A DNA stretch of 64,000 bases from assembly GCA_017524725.1 (NCBI GenBank), contig JAFXUZ010000043.1, positions 1-64,000 on the forward strand, given 5' to 3'. Positions 17,396 to 26,813 of this stretch are shown piece after piece; the first letter of the stretch is position 1, and the number at the start of each line of letters is the position of its first letter. The notes beneath the pieces are model-generated. The model saw only the letters and a program-made list of their open reading frames with translations, ran no database searches and was not told where the DNA came from. A program made the position numbers and the translations under genes. Source of the DNA: Clostridia bacterium. GTDB lineage: Bacteria; Bacillota; Clostridia; Christensenellales; Aristaeellaceae.

Positions 17396-17486
17396 TATGA
17401 TACATCATGAGATCGGAAATGTAAAGGGGTAAATCAAATTTTCATTTATTTGCCCCATGGATCCGAACCCGGACAGTTTTATTCGC

Positions 17487-19145
17487 TCAGGCTTCGATCC
17501 TGTGATAGGAGGGGGCTTTGCGCTTCAGGAACAGGAAAGAAAGGGCAGAACCGAGGACCAGCAGGACAGTTTCGATCAGGATGATCAGCTTGTGATCGAG
17601 GCCAAGGATAAACAGCAGCACGACAGCCCCGGCATCGAGCGCCAGCACAACAAAGAATATGAGCAGGCCGAAGATCTGGTTCATGTTGGATTTGATCGCT
17701 TTAGTTTCATTGATCCAGTCCAGGCGGGGCTTGCCTATGTCGATGATCAGGCCGAGAACGGCGCCGATAAAGGCGAGCAGTGCGGACCACAGGAACATCA
17801 AAAAGGCGTATGCGCCGAATCCCGGGATGATCACCGCGCAGATGACCGGCGGGGGAATGATCCCCACCAGGGAGAAGAACAGCGCGGCGGCCAGTTTGGA
17901 TGCGATCATGGTACGGGCGTCTGCGGGAAGACTGACCATCAGGGAATGGCGGCGTCCTTCACGACTGACCGCGGTGGAAGCTACGCTGTTCATGCCCATC
18001 ATCAGGCTCATGATGCCGGTAATGAACAGGCAAATGGGAAGCATGGCTTGCTTGGCGCCGCCAAGAGTCCGGATAAATTCAGCAAGGCCGCCGTCGATCT
18101 GCAAAAACGGGATGATCATCAGGACGGTCATCATTGTAGGCATGATCACCGGGCCCAGAAGGCCGTTGACCAGATATGCGGGGGTACGGATCATCTCCAG
18201 GATCTCCCGTTTTGTCAGCGCCTTAAAAGGACTCTGGCCATGGATCACAGTCCGGCTCATATCGACTTTTTTCATCGGGGCGCCGGTCTCGCTGCCGCGG
18301 GAGGTGTCCTCAATATAGTGATATGAGAACAGCACCGCTACCAGCAGCATGGACACAACGCTTGCAACGATCATCAAAAGCATATCCATACCCCCGTCCG
18401 TAAGGGCGCGAGCGGCCCAGGCCACGGGAGGAATGGCAAGGATGATATTGTCGAATGTGCTGCTGAGAGATGTAATGCTTTCGGCAAGGGCCTCCTGATC
18501 CACGGAAGAACCGCCGAGCTGACCCGAAAAATAAGAGATAAACACGGCTCCCACAACCAGTATCAGGCTGAAAACGGTGGTGATAAGTTCCTTATGTGTC
18601 CAGAAACCGGGTACTTTGGAGATCAGGCCTGAGACCAGGGCGCAGAACGCCACCGGAACGGCGGGGGAGATGATGGTTACGGCCAGCGCGCGCAGCATTA
18701 GCCCGGCATCGAATCCGGTGCGGCTCATGAATACGACGGTCCCGGGGATAATGAACAGGGCGCTGATGCCGATCTCGGCGATCAAATGCCCAACGATGCG
18801 GGCGGAATACAGGGTGAAATTTTTGACCGGCAAATACGACAGAATGACGATATCCCTTGAAAAATACAGCCGGCTGAGGACCTCCAGGATGCCGTACATC
18901 ACGGTCATGAACATGCTGGCGGCCACCAGGAACTTCAGCAGGATGTCCGCCGAGCGCAGGTTGATCAGCACGTCCAGGACCCGGAGCTCGAATATGACCA
19001 TCATAACGGCCAGCATGCCCATCACGCCGATCATCGCGGCCCCGCGGCCAATGGACTTTTTCTGCGCGCTGCGGTCGCCCCGGGCAAACATATCGCTGAA
19101 AATACCGCTGATCTCCAGCTTCATCAGCGCAAAAAACGATTTCAT
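17487..19145 (-). CDS. ABC exporter permease with about twelve membrane segments
   Basis: The 552-residue hydrophobic protein has two sets of membrane helices joined by a cytoplasmic segment rich in lysine and methionine. This resembles large ABC-2-type permeases of Firmicutes. Start ATG 19145 is preferred to an upstream TTG because GGAGGG lies seven bases before it. It follows the ATPase gene by about 38 bases and forms an exporter with it. The substrate cannot be deduced. Confidence 0.82.
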   Translation of the reverse strand: MKSFFALMKLEISGIFSDMFARGDRSAQKKSIGRGAAMIGVMGMLAVMMVIFELRVLDVLINLRSADILLKFLVAASMFMTVMYGILEVLSRLYFSRDIVILSYLPVKNFTLYSARIVGHLIAEIGISALFIIPGTVVFMSRTGFDAGLMLRALAVTIISPAVPVAFCALVSGLISKVPGFWTHKELITTVFSLILVVGAVFISYFSGQLGGSSVDQEALAESITSLSSTFDNIILAIPPVAWAARALTDGGMDMLLMIVASVVSMLLVAVLFSYHYIEDTSRGSETGAPMKKVDMSRTVIHGQSPFKALTKREILEMIRTPAYLVNGLLGPVIMPTMMTVLMIIPFLQIDGGLAEFIRTLGGAKQAMLPICLFITGIMSLMMGMNSVASTAVSREGRRHSLMVSLPADARTMIASKLAAALFFSLVGIIPPPVICAVIIPGFGAYAFLMFLWSALLAFIGAVLGLIIDIGKPRLDWINETKAIKSNMNQIFGLLIFFVVLALDAGAVVLLFILGLDHKLIILIETVLLVLGSALSFLFLKRKAPSYHRIEA

Positions 19146-19182
19146 GGTTATTCCCTCCAAGCAATCATCACGGATATGGTGA

Positions 19183-19923
19183 TCAGTCTTCCGTTTCCTC
19201 GCCGCTGCCTGTCAGTTCGAGGAAGATCTGCTCCAGGCTTTCGGCGTGCTCGGCACTCTTGAGCTCATCCACCGTTCCGACCGCCGCAAGATGGCCCTTG
19301 TTGATCACGGCAACCCGGGTGCACAGCTTTTCCGCCACCTCAAGCACGTGGGTGGAAAAGAAGACGGTCTTCCCGAGCTTGCACTGGTTCTTCATTTCTT
19401 CCTTCAGCAGGAAGGACGCCTTGGGATCCAGGCCCATCATCGGCTCATCCAGGATCCATACGTCGGGATCGTGCAAAAGGGCGCCGATGGTTGCCAATTT
19501 CTGGCGCATACCCTTGGAATATCCCGAGATCCTGCCCCCGACAGCGTCGGTCAGCTCGAACATTTCCAGGTACTTGTCCATGCGCTCCTTGCGCTGTGCC
19601 GCAGGCACGCCGTAGATATCGCCCATGAAGTTGAGGTACTCCAGGCCGGAAAGGCGGTCGAAAAGGTCCGCACCGTCAGGAACGAAGCCCAGCTTGCGCT
19701 TGGCCTCCATCGGTTTTTCCGCTACATCCACGCCGTCAAGAAGGATCCTGCCTTCAGTAGGCAGGAGGCTGCCCGTCAGCATCCGGATGGTGGTGGTTTT
19801 ACCGGCGCCGTTGGGACCGATAAAGCCGAAAAGCTCTCCGGTGTTGACGGTAAATGAAACGTTGTCAACGGCCTTCGCGCCGGATTTTGCATAGATCTTG
19901 GTTACTTTTGAAAATTCGATCAT
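19183..19923 (-). CDS. ABC transporter ATP-binding protein
   Basis: The 246-residue protein contains Walker A GPNGAGKTT, the signature YSKGMRQKLA, Walker B VWILDEPMMGLD and the switch histidine in FSTHV. The short LSGLEYLNFMGDIYGV segment is typical of drug- or peptide-exporter ATPases. GAGGGGG precedes the ATG. It pairs with the large permease downstream. Confidence 0.93.
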   Translation of the reverse strand: MIEFSKVTKIYAKSGAKAVDNVSFTVNTGELFGFIGPNGAGKTTTIRMLTGSLLPTEGRILLDGVDVAEKPMEAKRKLGFVPDGADLFDRLSGLEYLNFMGDIYGVPAAQRKERMDKYLEMFELTDAVGGRISGYSKGMRQKLATIGALLHDPDVWILDEPMMGLDPKASFLLKEEMKNQCKLGKTVFFSTHVLEVAEKLCTRVAVINKGHLAAVGTVDELKSAEHAESLEQIFLELTGSGEETED

Positions 19924-20064
19924 GGTTTTACCCCCTCAGAAATCATTGTTTACCAGGCAGGAGCATTGTAGCATGACGTCCGGTGTTTTATCAACGGTGA
20001 ACGCCTGAAAACAGTATAAACAGGGTCCAAAACGACTTTTGTGCTGCACGGAAACGCATTTAGG

Positions 20065-21318
20065 TCATGCTCCGGAGAGCGGACTGAAGCAAAGCCTCAT
20101 AAGGATCTCCACGTTCTTCGCCATGGACTGGACCGGAACGTATTCAAACCTTCCGTGGGCATTTTCATATCCCGCGGAAAGATTGGGACATGGAAGTCCG
20201 CGCCATGTCAGGGATGAACCGTCAGTGCCGCCCCTGAAGGGCTCAGAGACCGGGTGGATGCCGCTGTCCGCTATCGCCTGTTTCAGCCTTTCGGTGAGCT
20301 CCGGCTTTTTTTCCAGGATCTCTTTCATATTGCGGTACTGAAGGGTGATCTCAAGGCCGATCCTTTCCGCACCGTAACGATCCTGAAGTTTTTTAACGCA
20401 TTTCCTCACAAAATCCTCCCTGGCTGCGAATCTATCTTTGTCGAAATCACGGATGATCATGCGCAGGGAAGCATGTTCACATGTCGCCGTGCAGGACGAC
20501 ACATGATAGAATCCCTGAATGCCGGAGGTGGTCTGGGGCTTTTCATCCTGAGGGAGCATCGCCATCAGTTCCGCGGCGATATCCACGGCGTTCACCATGA
20601 TGCCTTTGGCCGTTCCTGTGTGAACGCTGCGTCCCGAGATCAGGATCTTTGCTTCCGAAGCGTTGAAGGTCTCGTCCTCATACCAGCCCAGGTGATCACC
20701 GTCCAGGGTATAAGCGCTGGGCGCGCCGAAGCGCTGCAGGTCCAGGTCCCGGGCGAGACCGCCTACCTCCTCGTCGGGGGTAAAGGCAAGCCTCAGCGGT
20801 GCGTGGGGTATCTCGGGATGGGCGGCAAGGCATTCGGCCAGGGTCATGATCGCAGCGATGGATGCTTTGTCGTCCCCCCCAAGCAGTGTGGTCCCGTCGG
20901 TAAGGACAAGATCGCATCCGATATACTGCTGAAGATTTGGGTAATCTTCGGCGCGCATCACAATGCCTTTTTCACTGTTCAGCAGGATGTCGCCTCCGTC
21001 GTAACCCTTCAGGACCCAGGGACGCACGTTTTCCCCGGGAGCGTCCGGAGCGGTGTCCATATGGGCGATGAGACCTACGGGGGAAGAGGGAGCATCGGGG
21101 CAGGAAGAGCGGATCCCGGCATAAACGATACAGGCGTTCTCGTCAAAATAAACGTCATTCGCGCCAAGGGATCGGAGCTCGTCTGCGAGCAAACGCGCCA
21201 GGTCCATCTGGCAGGGGGTCGTCGGCCATGTGCCCCGGAAGGGACTGCTCTGAGTATTGACGCGTGCATACCGGATCAGGCGTTCCGTTACTTTTTTTTC
21301 GATATCCGCATGGTTCAA
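20065..21318 (-). CDS. pepT: peptidase T, tripeptide aminopeptidase
   Basis: The protein belongs to the M20B zinc peptidases: metal ligands in IAHMDTAPD, LGGDDKAS and TPDEEVGG, then GRSVHTGTAKG and the C-terminal RGGTDGSSL. It removes the N-terminal residue of tripeptides in the cytoplasm. A TTG at 21318 is the best start: it overlaps the pepC stop (TTGA) and has AAGG eight bases upstream. Another TTG at 21324 is too close to that site. It is the second gene of a peptidase pair, a typical protein-salvage arrangement. Confidence 0.92.
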   Translation of the reverse strand: MNHADIEKKVTERLIRYARVNTQSSPFRGTWPTTPCQMDLARLLADELRSLGANDVYFDENACIVYAGIRSSCPDAPSSPVGLIAHMDTAPDAPGENVRPWVLKGYDGGDILLNSEKGIVMRAEDYPNLQQYIGCDLVLTDGTTLLGGDDKASIAAIMTLAECLAAHPEIPHAPLRLAFTPDEEVGGLARDLDLQRFGAPSAYTLDGDHLGWYEDETFNASEAKILISGRSVHTGTAKGIMVNAVDIAAELMAMLPQDEKPQTTSGIQGFYHVSSCTATCEHASLRMIIRDFDKDRFAAREDFVRKCVKKLQDRYGAERIGLEITLQYRNMKEILEKKPELTERLKQAIADSGIHPVSEPFRGGTDGSSLTWRGLPCPNLSAGYENAHGRFEYVPVQSMAKNVEILMRLCFSPLSGA

Positions 21319-22628
21319 AGCCAATCACCTTCCCATGGATTGATGCGCACAGGCTCCCCGTCCAACAGGGCGCGCTGTTTTTCGTCCAGGTATTTTTTAT
21401 CGACGATGGCCTCGTATACATATTCCCTGAAATAATTTTCGCTGCAGACAAAATACCCTTTGCGGCCGGCTTCTTCGCCCCAGCTGTTTTCGATCTTCCA
21501 GCGGTCGGGCTTCCCGCTCTCATTAAGGTGTACGCCGACAAGGATCATGGCATGGGTGGCATAGCTGTCATGAGACATGAGCCGGTCCCCCTTACTCATG
21601 GTAAAATCGATCCCGCCCATGAGTCCGCCGTAATCGATGCTGTCCGGATCCCAGATCCCCATTGCGCGGTCCCCGAATGCGCCGGAATCGCAGCCGAACC
21701 AAACAGGCTTTCCGTCATTCAGCTGCCGGAGGACCAGGGTTTCCATTTCATCCGTAGACAGGTTCAGATTGTCAATATCGCCGTCGGCCATGCATCCGAT
21801 GTAATGGAATATATAATGCAGGTCTTTTTTAAGACCGTCGGTGGGGTGATCGGTCACGGTGATATAATCCTCAAGGGGTTCGCCGATATATTTCCGGTAA
21901 AAATCCGTCCCGGTAAGGCGGCGGTCCTCATGGAAAACTCCATCCCGATCCCGCCAGGAAAAATCGAATTCAGCGGGTGGTTCTCCAAAGGCGATGCATT
22001 CCATGCGATAGACTTCTTCCAGCATTTTCGTTTTCAGGGGTACCGGATCTTCCCCGTTCCTGACGGCGGAGCGAAGAAGGAGTATATCTTTGCGAAGCAG
22101 CGAGGAAAGAAGCTTCCTGAATTTTTCCGTATGGGTCGACTGGTATGTTTCCGGCATCACGTTCTGCGGCACGACTCCGTATTTGCGGACCAGGTCCACG
22201 GCCATATCCCAGTAACCGCCGTCATGGAAGCCCTCCAGGATATATTCGTTCATTCTGTCGCTCAAAGGTCTGTCGGCATAACGGACGGCCATTTCCAATA
22301 CATTATTGGCTTTTTCAAGCTTGTCATAAAAAGACAGGTAATTGCCTGAAAGCTCAAATTTTTCAAGCCCGCATTTGTCGGCAGCCTTTTCCCGCAGGAT
22401 ATTCATAACGGCATACAGCCAGCATCTTCCGCTTTTCTGCTGCCAGGTGATCCCCCGTGTCTTCAGTTCCACGGTAAATTCCCCGTTCAGCCTTGCGGCT
22501 GCGGACGGAACATATGCCAGATCCTGCAGTTCACATTTGGCCATGGCGGCCTGGAGTGTGGTTATCTCTTTTTTCGTTTTTTCTTCCTCACGGAAGCGGA
22601 GCAACATCTCCTGAGTGACGGGACTCAT
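21315..22628 (-). CDS. pepC: aminopeptidase C, bleomycin-hydrolase family
   Basis: The 437-residue protein has the papain-like C1B triad: cysteine in SGRCWLYAVMN, histidine in YATHAMILVG and asparagine in KIENSWGEEAG. PepC is a cytoplasmic hexameric aminopeptidase. GGAGGATACCC precedes the ATG, and a promoter with -10 TATAAT is visible upstream. It overlaps pepT, so both are made from one transcript. Confidence 0.94.
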   Translation of the reverse strand: MSPVTQEMLLRFREEEKTKKEITTLQAAMAKCELQDLAYVPSAAARLNGEFTVELKTRGITWQQKSGRCWLYAVMNILREKAADKCGLEKFELSGNYLSFYDKLEKANNVLEMAVRYADRPLSDRMNEYILEGFHDGGYWDMAVDLVRKYGVVPQNVMPETYQSTHTEKFRKLLSSLLRKDILLLRSAVRNGEDPVPLKTKMLEEVYRMECIAFGEPPAEFDFSWRDRDGVFHEDRRLTGTDFYRKYIGEPLEDYITVTDHPTDGLKKDLHYIFHYIGCMADGDIDNLNLSTDEMETLVLRQLNDGKPVWFGCDSGAFGDRAMGIWDPDSIDYGGLMGGIDFTMSKGDRLMSHDSYATHAMILVGVHLNESGKPDRWKIENSWGEEAGRKGYFVCSENYFREYVYEAIVDKKYLDEKQRALLDGEPVRINPWEGDWL

Positions 22629-22695
22629 GGGTATCCTCCTTTACGTTTGTGGTGGTCGGCCGCATATCGGGTACAAAACAGGGAAAAGCGTTATT

Positions 22696-22724
22696 ATTAT
22701 ACCCCAGTCAGAGAAAACAGGCAA
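22696..22724 (-). promoter_or_regulatory. promoter of the pepC-pepT operon
   Basis: On the minus strand TTGCCT (complement of 22719-22724) and TATAAT (complement of 22696-22701) are separated by 17 bases. The predicted start lies about 60 bases before pepC. Confidence 0.65.
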
Positions 22725-22913
22725 AGGTCTTTTCCTATCGGTTTATTTATTTTTGAGCAATTGCATATCATTGATTGCTTTTTGCATCTTTTTCGAACGT
22801 TCTGACAGCAATCCATCAAGATCGGTCCGGAATTCCGGGCGACCCGTTCGGAAAAAAACGAAAAAAACAGCAAAAAAATAATCGGAAAAAGACACGGGGC
22901 CGTCTTCCTGCCG

Positions 22914-22942
22914 TTGTACATAGGCTCCGAATCAGTTATAAT
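22914..22942 (+). promoter_or_regulatory. consensus-like promoter without an obvious gene
   Basis: TTGTAC at 22914-22919 and TATAAT at 22937-22942 are separated by exactly 17 bases. The next convincing coding start on this strand is 520 bases away at 23463, so this promoter gives either a long leader or an unrecognised RNA or small gene. Confidence 0.6.
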
Positions 22943-23462
22943 ATAGAAAGGTCTTTTGCTTCATTCCCAGGAATGGCCGAAAAAACAAAAAGTGAAATTT
23001 CTAAAATTCCGTGTCCTTTTGATCCTTTTGCGTTTTGACTTTTTCCGCCTCCTCCCAGGCATCCGACCTGGGCCTGAGCGAACCGGACATTCTGGGACGG
23101 GTAGTTACAGTCGGTGCTATGCTCGGTCCCGAAACCATCTCGAAGAAGGAAAGAACGCCCTTATCAATGTACTCATTTTTCTGATCGCTTTGCAGCTTTG
23201 CGGCGTTGACGATGAACGCAACATGTTCAACTGGACGAGATACCTGAACACACACGTGATGCTGCCTGAAGAAAATGAAGACAGCAGATATATAGACGAA
23301 ACAGGCACCATGTACGGTATAGGGTGACCCCTGATTTTCGGGGAACGGGAAGCGTTATGCCGGGTGACCATCGAGCCGGTTTGCGGAAAACGGTATTTGA
23401 CGATATTTCTCGCGCAGACTAGGAAACAGCGATTACTGTTATCATGAACGGGGGACATGTCG
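22943..23462 (+). other. 520-base region with no assigned gene
   Basis: The region follows a good promoter and precedes the secreted hydrolase. One frame ending at 23327 has a protein-like tail (MFNWTRYLNTHVMLPEENED), but it lacks a plausible ribosome binding site and an informative N-terminus. It could be a decayed gene, a leader RNA or a small unknown gene. I recognise no standard RNA here. Confidence 0.35.
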
Positions 23463-25634
23463 ATGATCAGACGTATTGCAGCGGGGATCCTGACAGCGGT
23501 ACTGCTTTTTCTCCTGATTCCCGGCACGGCCGTGAAGGCTTCGGAGCTTTCTCCTTATACCAAAACCGTTCGTTACGGCAGCAGCGGAAGCACCGTGACC
23601 GAACTGCAGGAAGCGTTGTCTTTCCTCGGCTATTATCAGCTGAAGATCGACGGTAATGCCGGAAACGCCACAATACGGGCGGTCAAGGCTTTCCAGAAGG
23701 ATCATGGCCTGAATTCGGACGGAGTCGCCGGCCCTGCCACCTGGGCAAGTCTGTCAGATGCGCTGGATGCTGCCGGGGCTGAGATGTCCGCAGTATTTGA
23801 AGTGGGTACGGAAATTCAGCAAAGTGTCCCCGAACAGAATGCTGCGGAAAATGAAACTTCGGATATCGGCGACGATACGCCTCTTGAGGGAGCGGAAGAA
23901 ACGGTTTCCGGAAGCGAAGTCCCTGCATCCGCCGCCGCGCAGGAGACCGTCCTTCTTTCGACGGAGGCGGCCTCAGCCGTGCCGGATATCACACCGCTGA
24001 CCGTGACCGTGCGCTACGGTATGCGCGGCGAAAGCGTGCGCGCGCTCCAGGAAGCTTTGATCGCCCTCGGCTACAGGCCAGGCACTCCGGACGGTGTATG
24101 CGGGAATGGAACAGTGGCGGCGATTCGCGCATTCCAGAAAGATTTCAACCTGAACGCTGACGGCGTTGCCGGCAAGGAGACCCTTGCGCAGATCAACGCC
24201 GGTCTGCAGGTGAAACGGGCGCAGCAGGAAAAGCCCGCCGGCCCCGATATAGCCGAAGTATCGGAAAACGTCACGGCTCCCGTGTCCGAGGCGGTGGAAG
24301 GACCTGCCGAAGCACAGGGCGTACCGGGCGGCGATGATGATCTGCGTATCCCTGCATCCGCTCTTTCCGGCGGTGACCGGGGTGACGATGTCTATGCCCT
24401 CCAGAAGGTATTGCTTTTCCTGGGGTATTATAACCTTTTCCTGGACGGATCTTACGGGCCGGGGACTGCGAACGCTGTCAAAGCATTTCAGGGTGATCAC
24501 AGCCTGACGACTGACGGCCGGGCAGGCCCCCAGACCCTGCAGGCCCTTGAAAAAGCCCTGAAGAAAGCCCTTGCAGCTCCCGCAAACGCACAGATGACCT
24601 CATGGATGGATACCCTTGCCAACGAGAACGGTGTGAAGAACGGGGCCGCTGTGATCACAAAGGACGGAGAGCTCCTTTTCGCCTGGGGTTGGGGCGGGAC
24701 CGACGAGGACACCTGCTTCAGGATCGCTTCGGTGACCAAATGGGTCACCGCCATCGGTCTGATGACATTATACGATCAGGGCCTGATCGACCTGGACGAG
24801 GATATCAGCGTCTATCTGCCTTTTGAAGTACGGAATCCGGGATACCGTGAGGAAAAGATCACTGCCCGCATGCTTTTGAACCACACGTCTTCCCTGCGTC
24901 CCGACGTCACAGATTATCATCCTGAATGGAGCCGCATCGGAACGAACGGATACGATCCCATCTTTATGGAGAATCTGCGGCCTGGGTCGATGTATTCCTA
25001 TGCTGACTTTGACGGCGCGCTGCTTGGATCCCTTATAGAAGCGATCACCGGCGAGAGCGTCCAGACCTATATGGACCGGGCGGTGTTCAAACCATTGGGC
25101 CTGACTGCGGCTTATACTCCGAAGCTCCTGCCTTCAGGCGTGTCTGCGGCCGACCTGCTCAGCACCTCCGGCACAGTCCAGATCAGCGTAAAAAAGGACA
25201 TCGAACGGGAATTCAACCTTTATGCGGATCCTGTGGACAACTGTGGCTATACGGTTGGAAGGTTGTTTATCAACGCTTCTTCCCTGTCCGTCCTGGCGCA
25301 GATGATGATCGACGGCGGTACTTACGGCGATGTCAGGATCCTGAATGAGAATACCGTCCGCCTGATGGAATCCGACACGACCCCGGCCCAAAGCCCCTAC
25401 GGCCTGGGACAGGTGCGCCTGAACCAGTTTTCCGGCGGAACATGGTACGGTCACCAGGGCAGGTACGGTGGGCTTTCTTCCAACGTGTACTATCAAAAGG
25501 AAAACGGCATCGCTGTGGTATTGATCCTGAACGGATACGACTATCGCCTGGAAAACAATGTCGTTCTGCCGGCTGTAAGTATCCTAGACAATATGGACGC
25601 CCTGATGAACATGGCGGGCGTAACCGTTGACTGA
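23463..25634 (+). CDS. secreted serine hydrolase with three peptidoglycan-binding repeats
   Basis: A signal peptide (about residues 1-28, cleaved near VKASE) is followed by three PG_binding_1 domains at about 35-100, 180-245 and 300-360. Each carries the G-x-x-V-x-x-LQ and KAFQ.DH signatures, joined by acidic/alanine linkers. The C-terminal 350 residues form a class C beta-lactamase-like domain with SVTK as the SxxK nucleophile, YADFD where YxN is usual, and HQGRYGG as the third motif. GGGGGA is seven bases before ATG 23463. It probably acts on cell-wall or D-amino-acid substrates outside the cell; the exact reaction is unknown. Confidence 0.85.
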   Translation: MIRRIAAGILTAVLLFLLIPGTAVKASELSPYTKTVRYGSSGSTVTELQEALSFLGYYQLKIDGNAGNATIRAVKAFQKDHGLNSDGVAGPATWASLSDALDAAGAEMSAVFEVGTEIQQSVPEQNAAENETSDIGDDTPLEGAEETVSGSEVPASAAAQETVLLSTEAASAVPDITPLTVTVRYGMRGESVRALQEALIALGYRPGTPDGVCGNGTVAAIRAFQKDFNLNADGVAGKETLAQINAGLQVKRAQQEKPAGPDIAEVSENVTAPVSEAVEGPAEAQGVPGGDDDLRIPASALSGGDRGDDVYALQKVLLFLGYYNLFLDGSYGPGTANAVKAFQGDHSLTTDGRAGPQTLQALEKALKKALAAPANAQMTSWMDTLANENGVKNGAAVITKDGELLFAWGWGGTDEDTCFRIASVTKWVTAIGLMTLYDQGLIDLDEDISVYLPFEVRNPGYREEKITARMLLNHTSSLRPDVTDYHPEWSRIGTNGYDPIFMENLRPGSMYSYADFDGALLGSLIEAITGESVQTYMDRAVFKPLGLTAAYTPKLLPSGVSAADLLSTSGTVQISVKKDIEREFNLYADPVDNCGYTVGRLFINASSLSVLAQMMIDGGTYGDVRILNENTVRLMESDTTPAQSPYGLGQVRLNQFSGGTWYGHQGRYGGLSSNVYYQKENGIAVVLILNGYDYRLENNVVLPAVSILDNMDALMNMAGVTVD

Positions 25635-25718
25635 TCCTTTTTCATCCGAGCGGACATGGACTGAAAAAGCAGTCCTTCACAAAACAGATCAATTTAAATT
25701 TTTTAGGAGGAATAGAAA

Positions 25719-26138
25719 ATGAAAGACGTCAATTGCGGCTACTGCATGCGGGATGAACATCTGGATTCTTTCGGCATCTTCATCTGCGACCTGAAAGTTT
25801 CTTCGCTGATCCTATTCCGTGAACAGAGCCATCCGGGCCGCTGTATCGTGGCGTACAAAGATCACGTCAGCGAGATCGTCGATATCAGCGCCGAAGAACG
25901 CGCCGCTTTCATGGAAGACGTCAACCGGGCCGCAAAAGCGATCCACGCCGCATTCCATCCCGACAAGGTGAACTACGGCGCGTACGGCGATACCGGCTGC
26001 CATCTTCACGTTCACCTGGTCCCCAAATACAGGGATGGATTCGAATGGGGCGGGGTGTTTCAGATGAACCCCGGCCTGAAGAAACTGACCGATAATGAAT
26101 ACGAAGACATGATCCGCAGGATCAGAGAAAACCTGTGA
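25719..26138 (+). CDS. HIT-family nucleotide hydrolase or transferase
   Basis: The 139-residue protein contains the histidine triad HLHVHLV near its C-terminus and the HDH-type RCIVAYKDHV segment. HIT proteins cleave nucleoside phosphoramidates or dinucleotide polyphosphates. TTAGGAGG precedes the ATG. Cysteines in CGYCM at the N-terminus may bind zinc, as in some family members. It lies between the secreted hydrolase and rdgB; a shared role in nucleotide clean-up with rdgB is possible. Confidence 0.88.
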   Translation: MKDVNCGYCMRDEHLDSFGIFICDLKVSSLILFREQSHPGRCIVAYKDHVSEIVDISAEERAAFMEDVNRAAKAIHAAFHPDKVNYGAYGDTGCHLHVHLVPKYRDGFEWGGVFQMNPGLKKLTDNEYEDMIRRIRENL

Positions 26139-26168
26139 TCACGGTCTTCCGGACCGCATGAATAAAAA

Positions 26169-26196
26169 TCGCCGGGAAAGACATCTTTCCCGGCGA
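26169..26196 (+). terminator. strong hairpin between the HIT gene and rdgB
   Basis: Perfect 12-bp arms (tcgccgggaaag / ctttcccggcga) enclose a 4-base loop. No T run follows, and the ribosome binding site of rdgB begins about 10 bases later. It may attenuate or process the transcript. Confidence 0.5.
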
Positions 26197-26219
26197 AATA
26201 TGTAACAGGAGAACGAAAG

Positions 26220-26807
26220 ATGGAACTGACTGTTGCGAGCAATAACCGCGGAAAGCTGGCTGAATACCGCGAGATCCTCGAACCCCTCGGATTCACGGTG
26301 TTTTCCCAGTCAGAAAAAGGAATCCGGATCGACGTGGAGGAAAACGGAACGACTTTTGAGGAAAACGCCCTGCTGAAGGCCAAGGCAGTCCATCAGCGGA
26401 CCGGGGGATGGGTGATCTCAGACGACAGCGGACTAATGGTCAGCGCACTTGGCGGCGAACCGGGGATCTACAGCGCCAGGTATCTTGGGCTGGAAACGGA
26501 GCACGAAAGGCGGCAGGCCATCCTGTCAGCGTTATGCGGCAAAAGTGACAGAAGCGCACGTTTCGTATGCTGTATCTGCCTGGTCGATCCTGAGGGGAAA
26601 GAACACTTTTTCAAAGGGATATGGGAGGGGACCATCGCCATGGAAGCGTCCGGAGCAAACGGCTTTGGGTATGACCCGATCTTTATATCCGTGGATTCCG
26701 ACGGACATACCACCGCGTCGCTCCCCATTTCCTTCAAGGAGACACACTCTCACAGGGCCAGGGCAGTTTCCGCCCTTCTCGCTTTTCTGAAAAACGAAAA
26801 CCTCTGA
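26220..26807 (+). CDS. rdgB: RdgB/HAM1 non-canonical purine NTP pyrophosphatase
   Basis: The 195-residue protein begins with the family hallmark VASNNRGKLAEYREIL and contains SDDSGLMVSALGGEPGIYSARY and GANGFGYDPIF. It hydrolyses ITP, dITP and XTP to monophosphates, keeping them out of DNA and RNA. AGGAGAACGAAAG precedes the ATG. Confidence 0.95.
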   Translation: MELTVASNNRGKLAEYREILEPLGFTVFSQSEKGIRIDVEENGTTFEENALLKAKAVHQRTGGWVISDDSGLMVSALGGEPGIYSARYLGLETEHERRQAILSALCGKSDRSARFVCCICLVDPEGKEHFFKGIWEGTIAMEASGANGFGYDPIFISVDSDGHTTASLPISFKETHSHRARAVSALLAFLKNENL

Positions 26808-26813
26808 CAGCCA

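Noticed and set aside
23001-23255. A minus-strand frame of 84 codons in the gap before the secreted hydrolase
   Set aside because: It looks partly protein-like but has no ribosome binding site, no recognisable motif and lies against the visible promoter direction.
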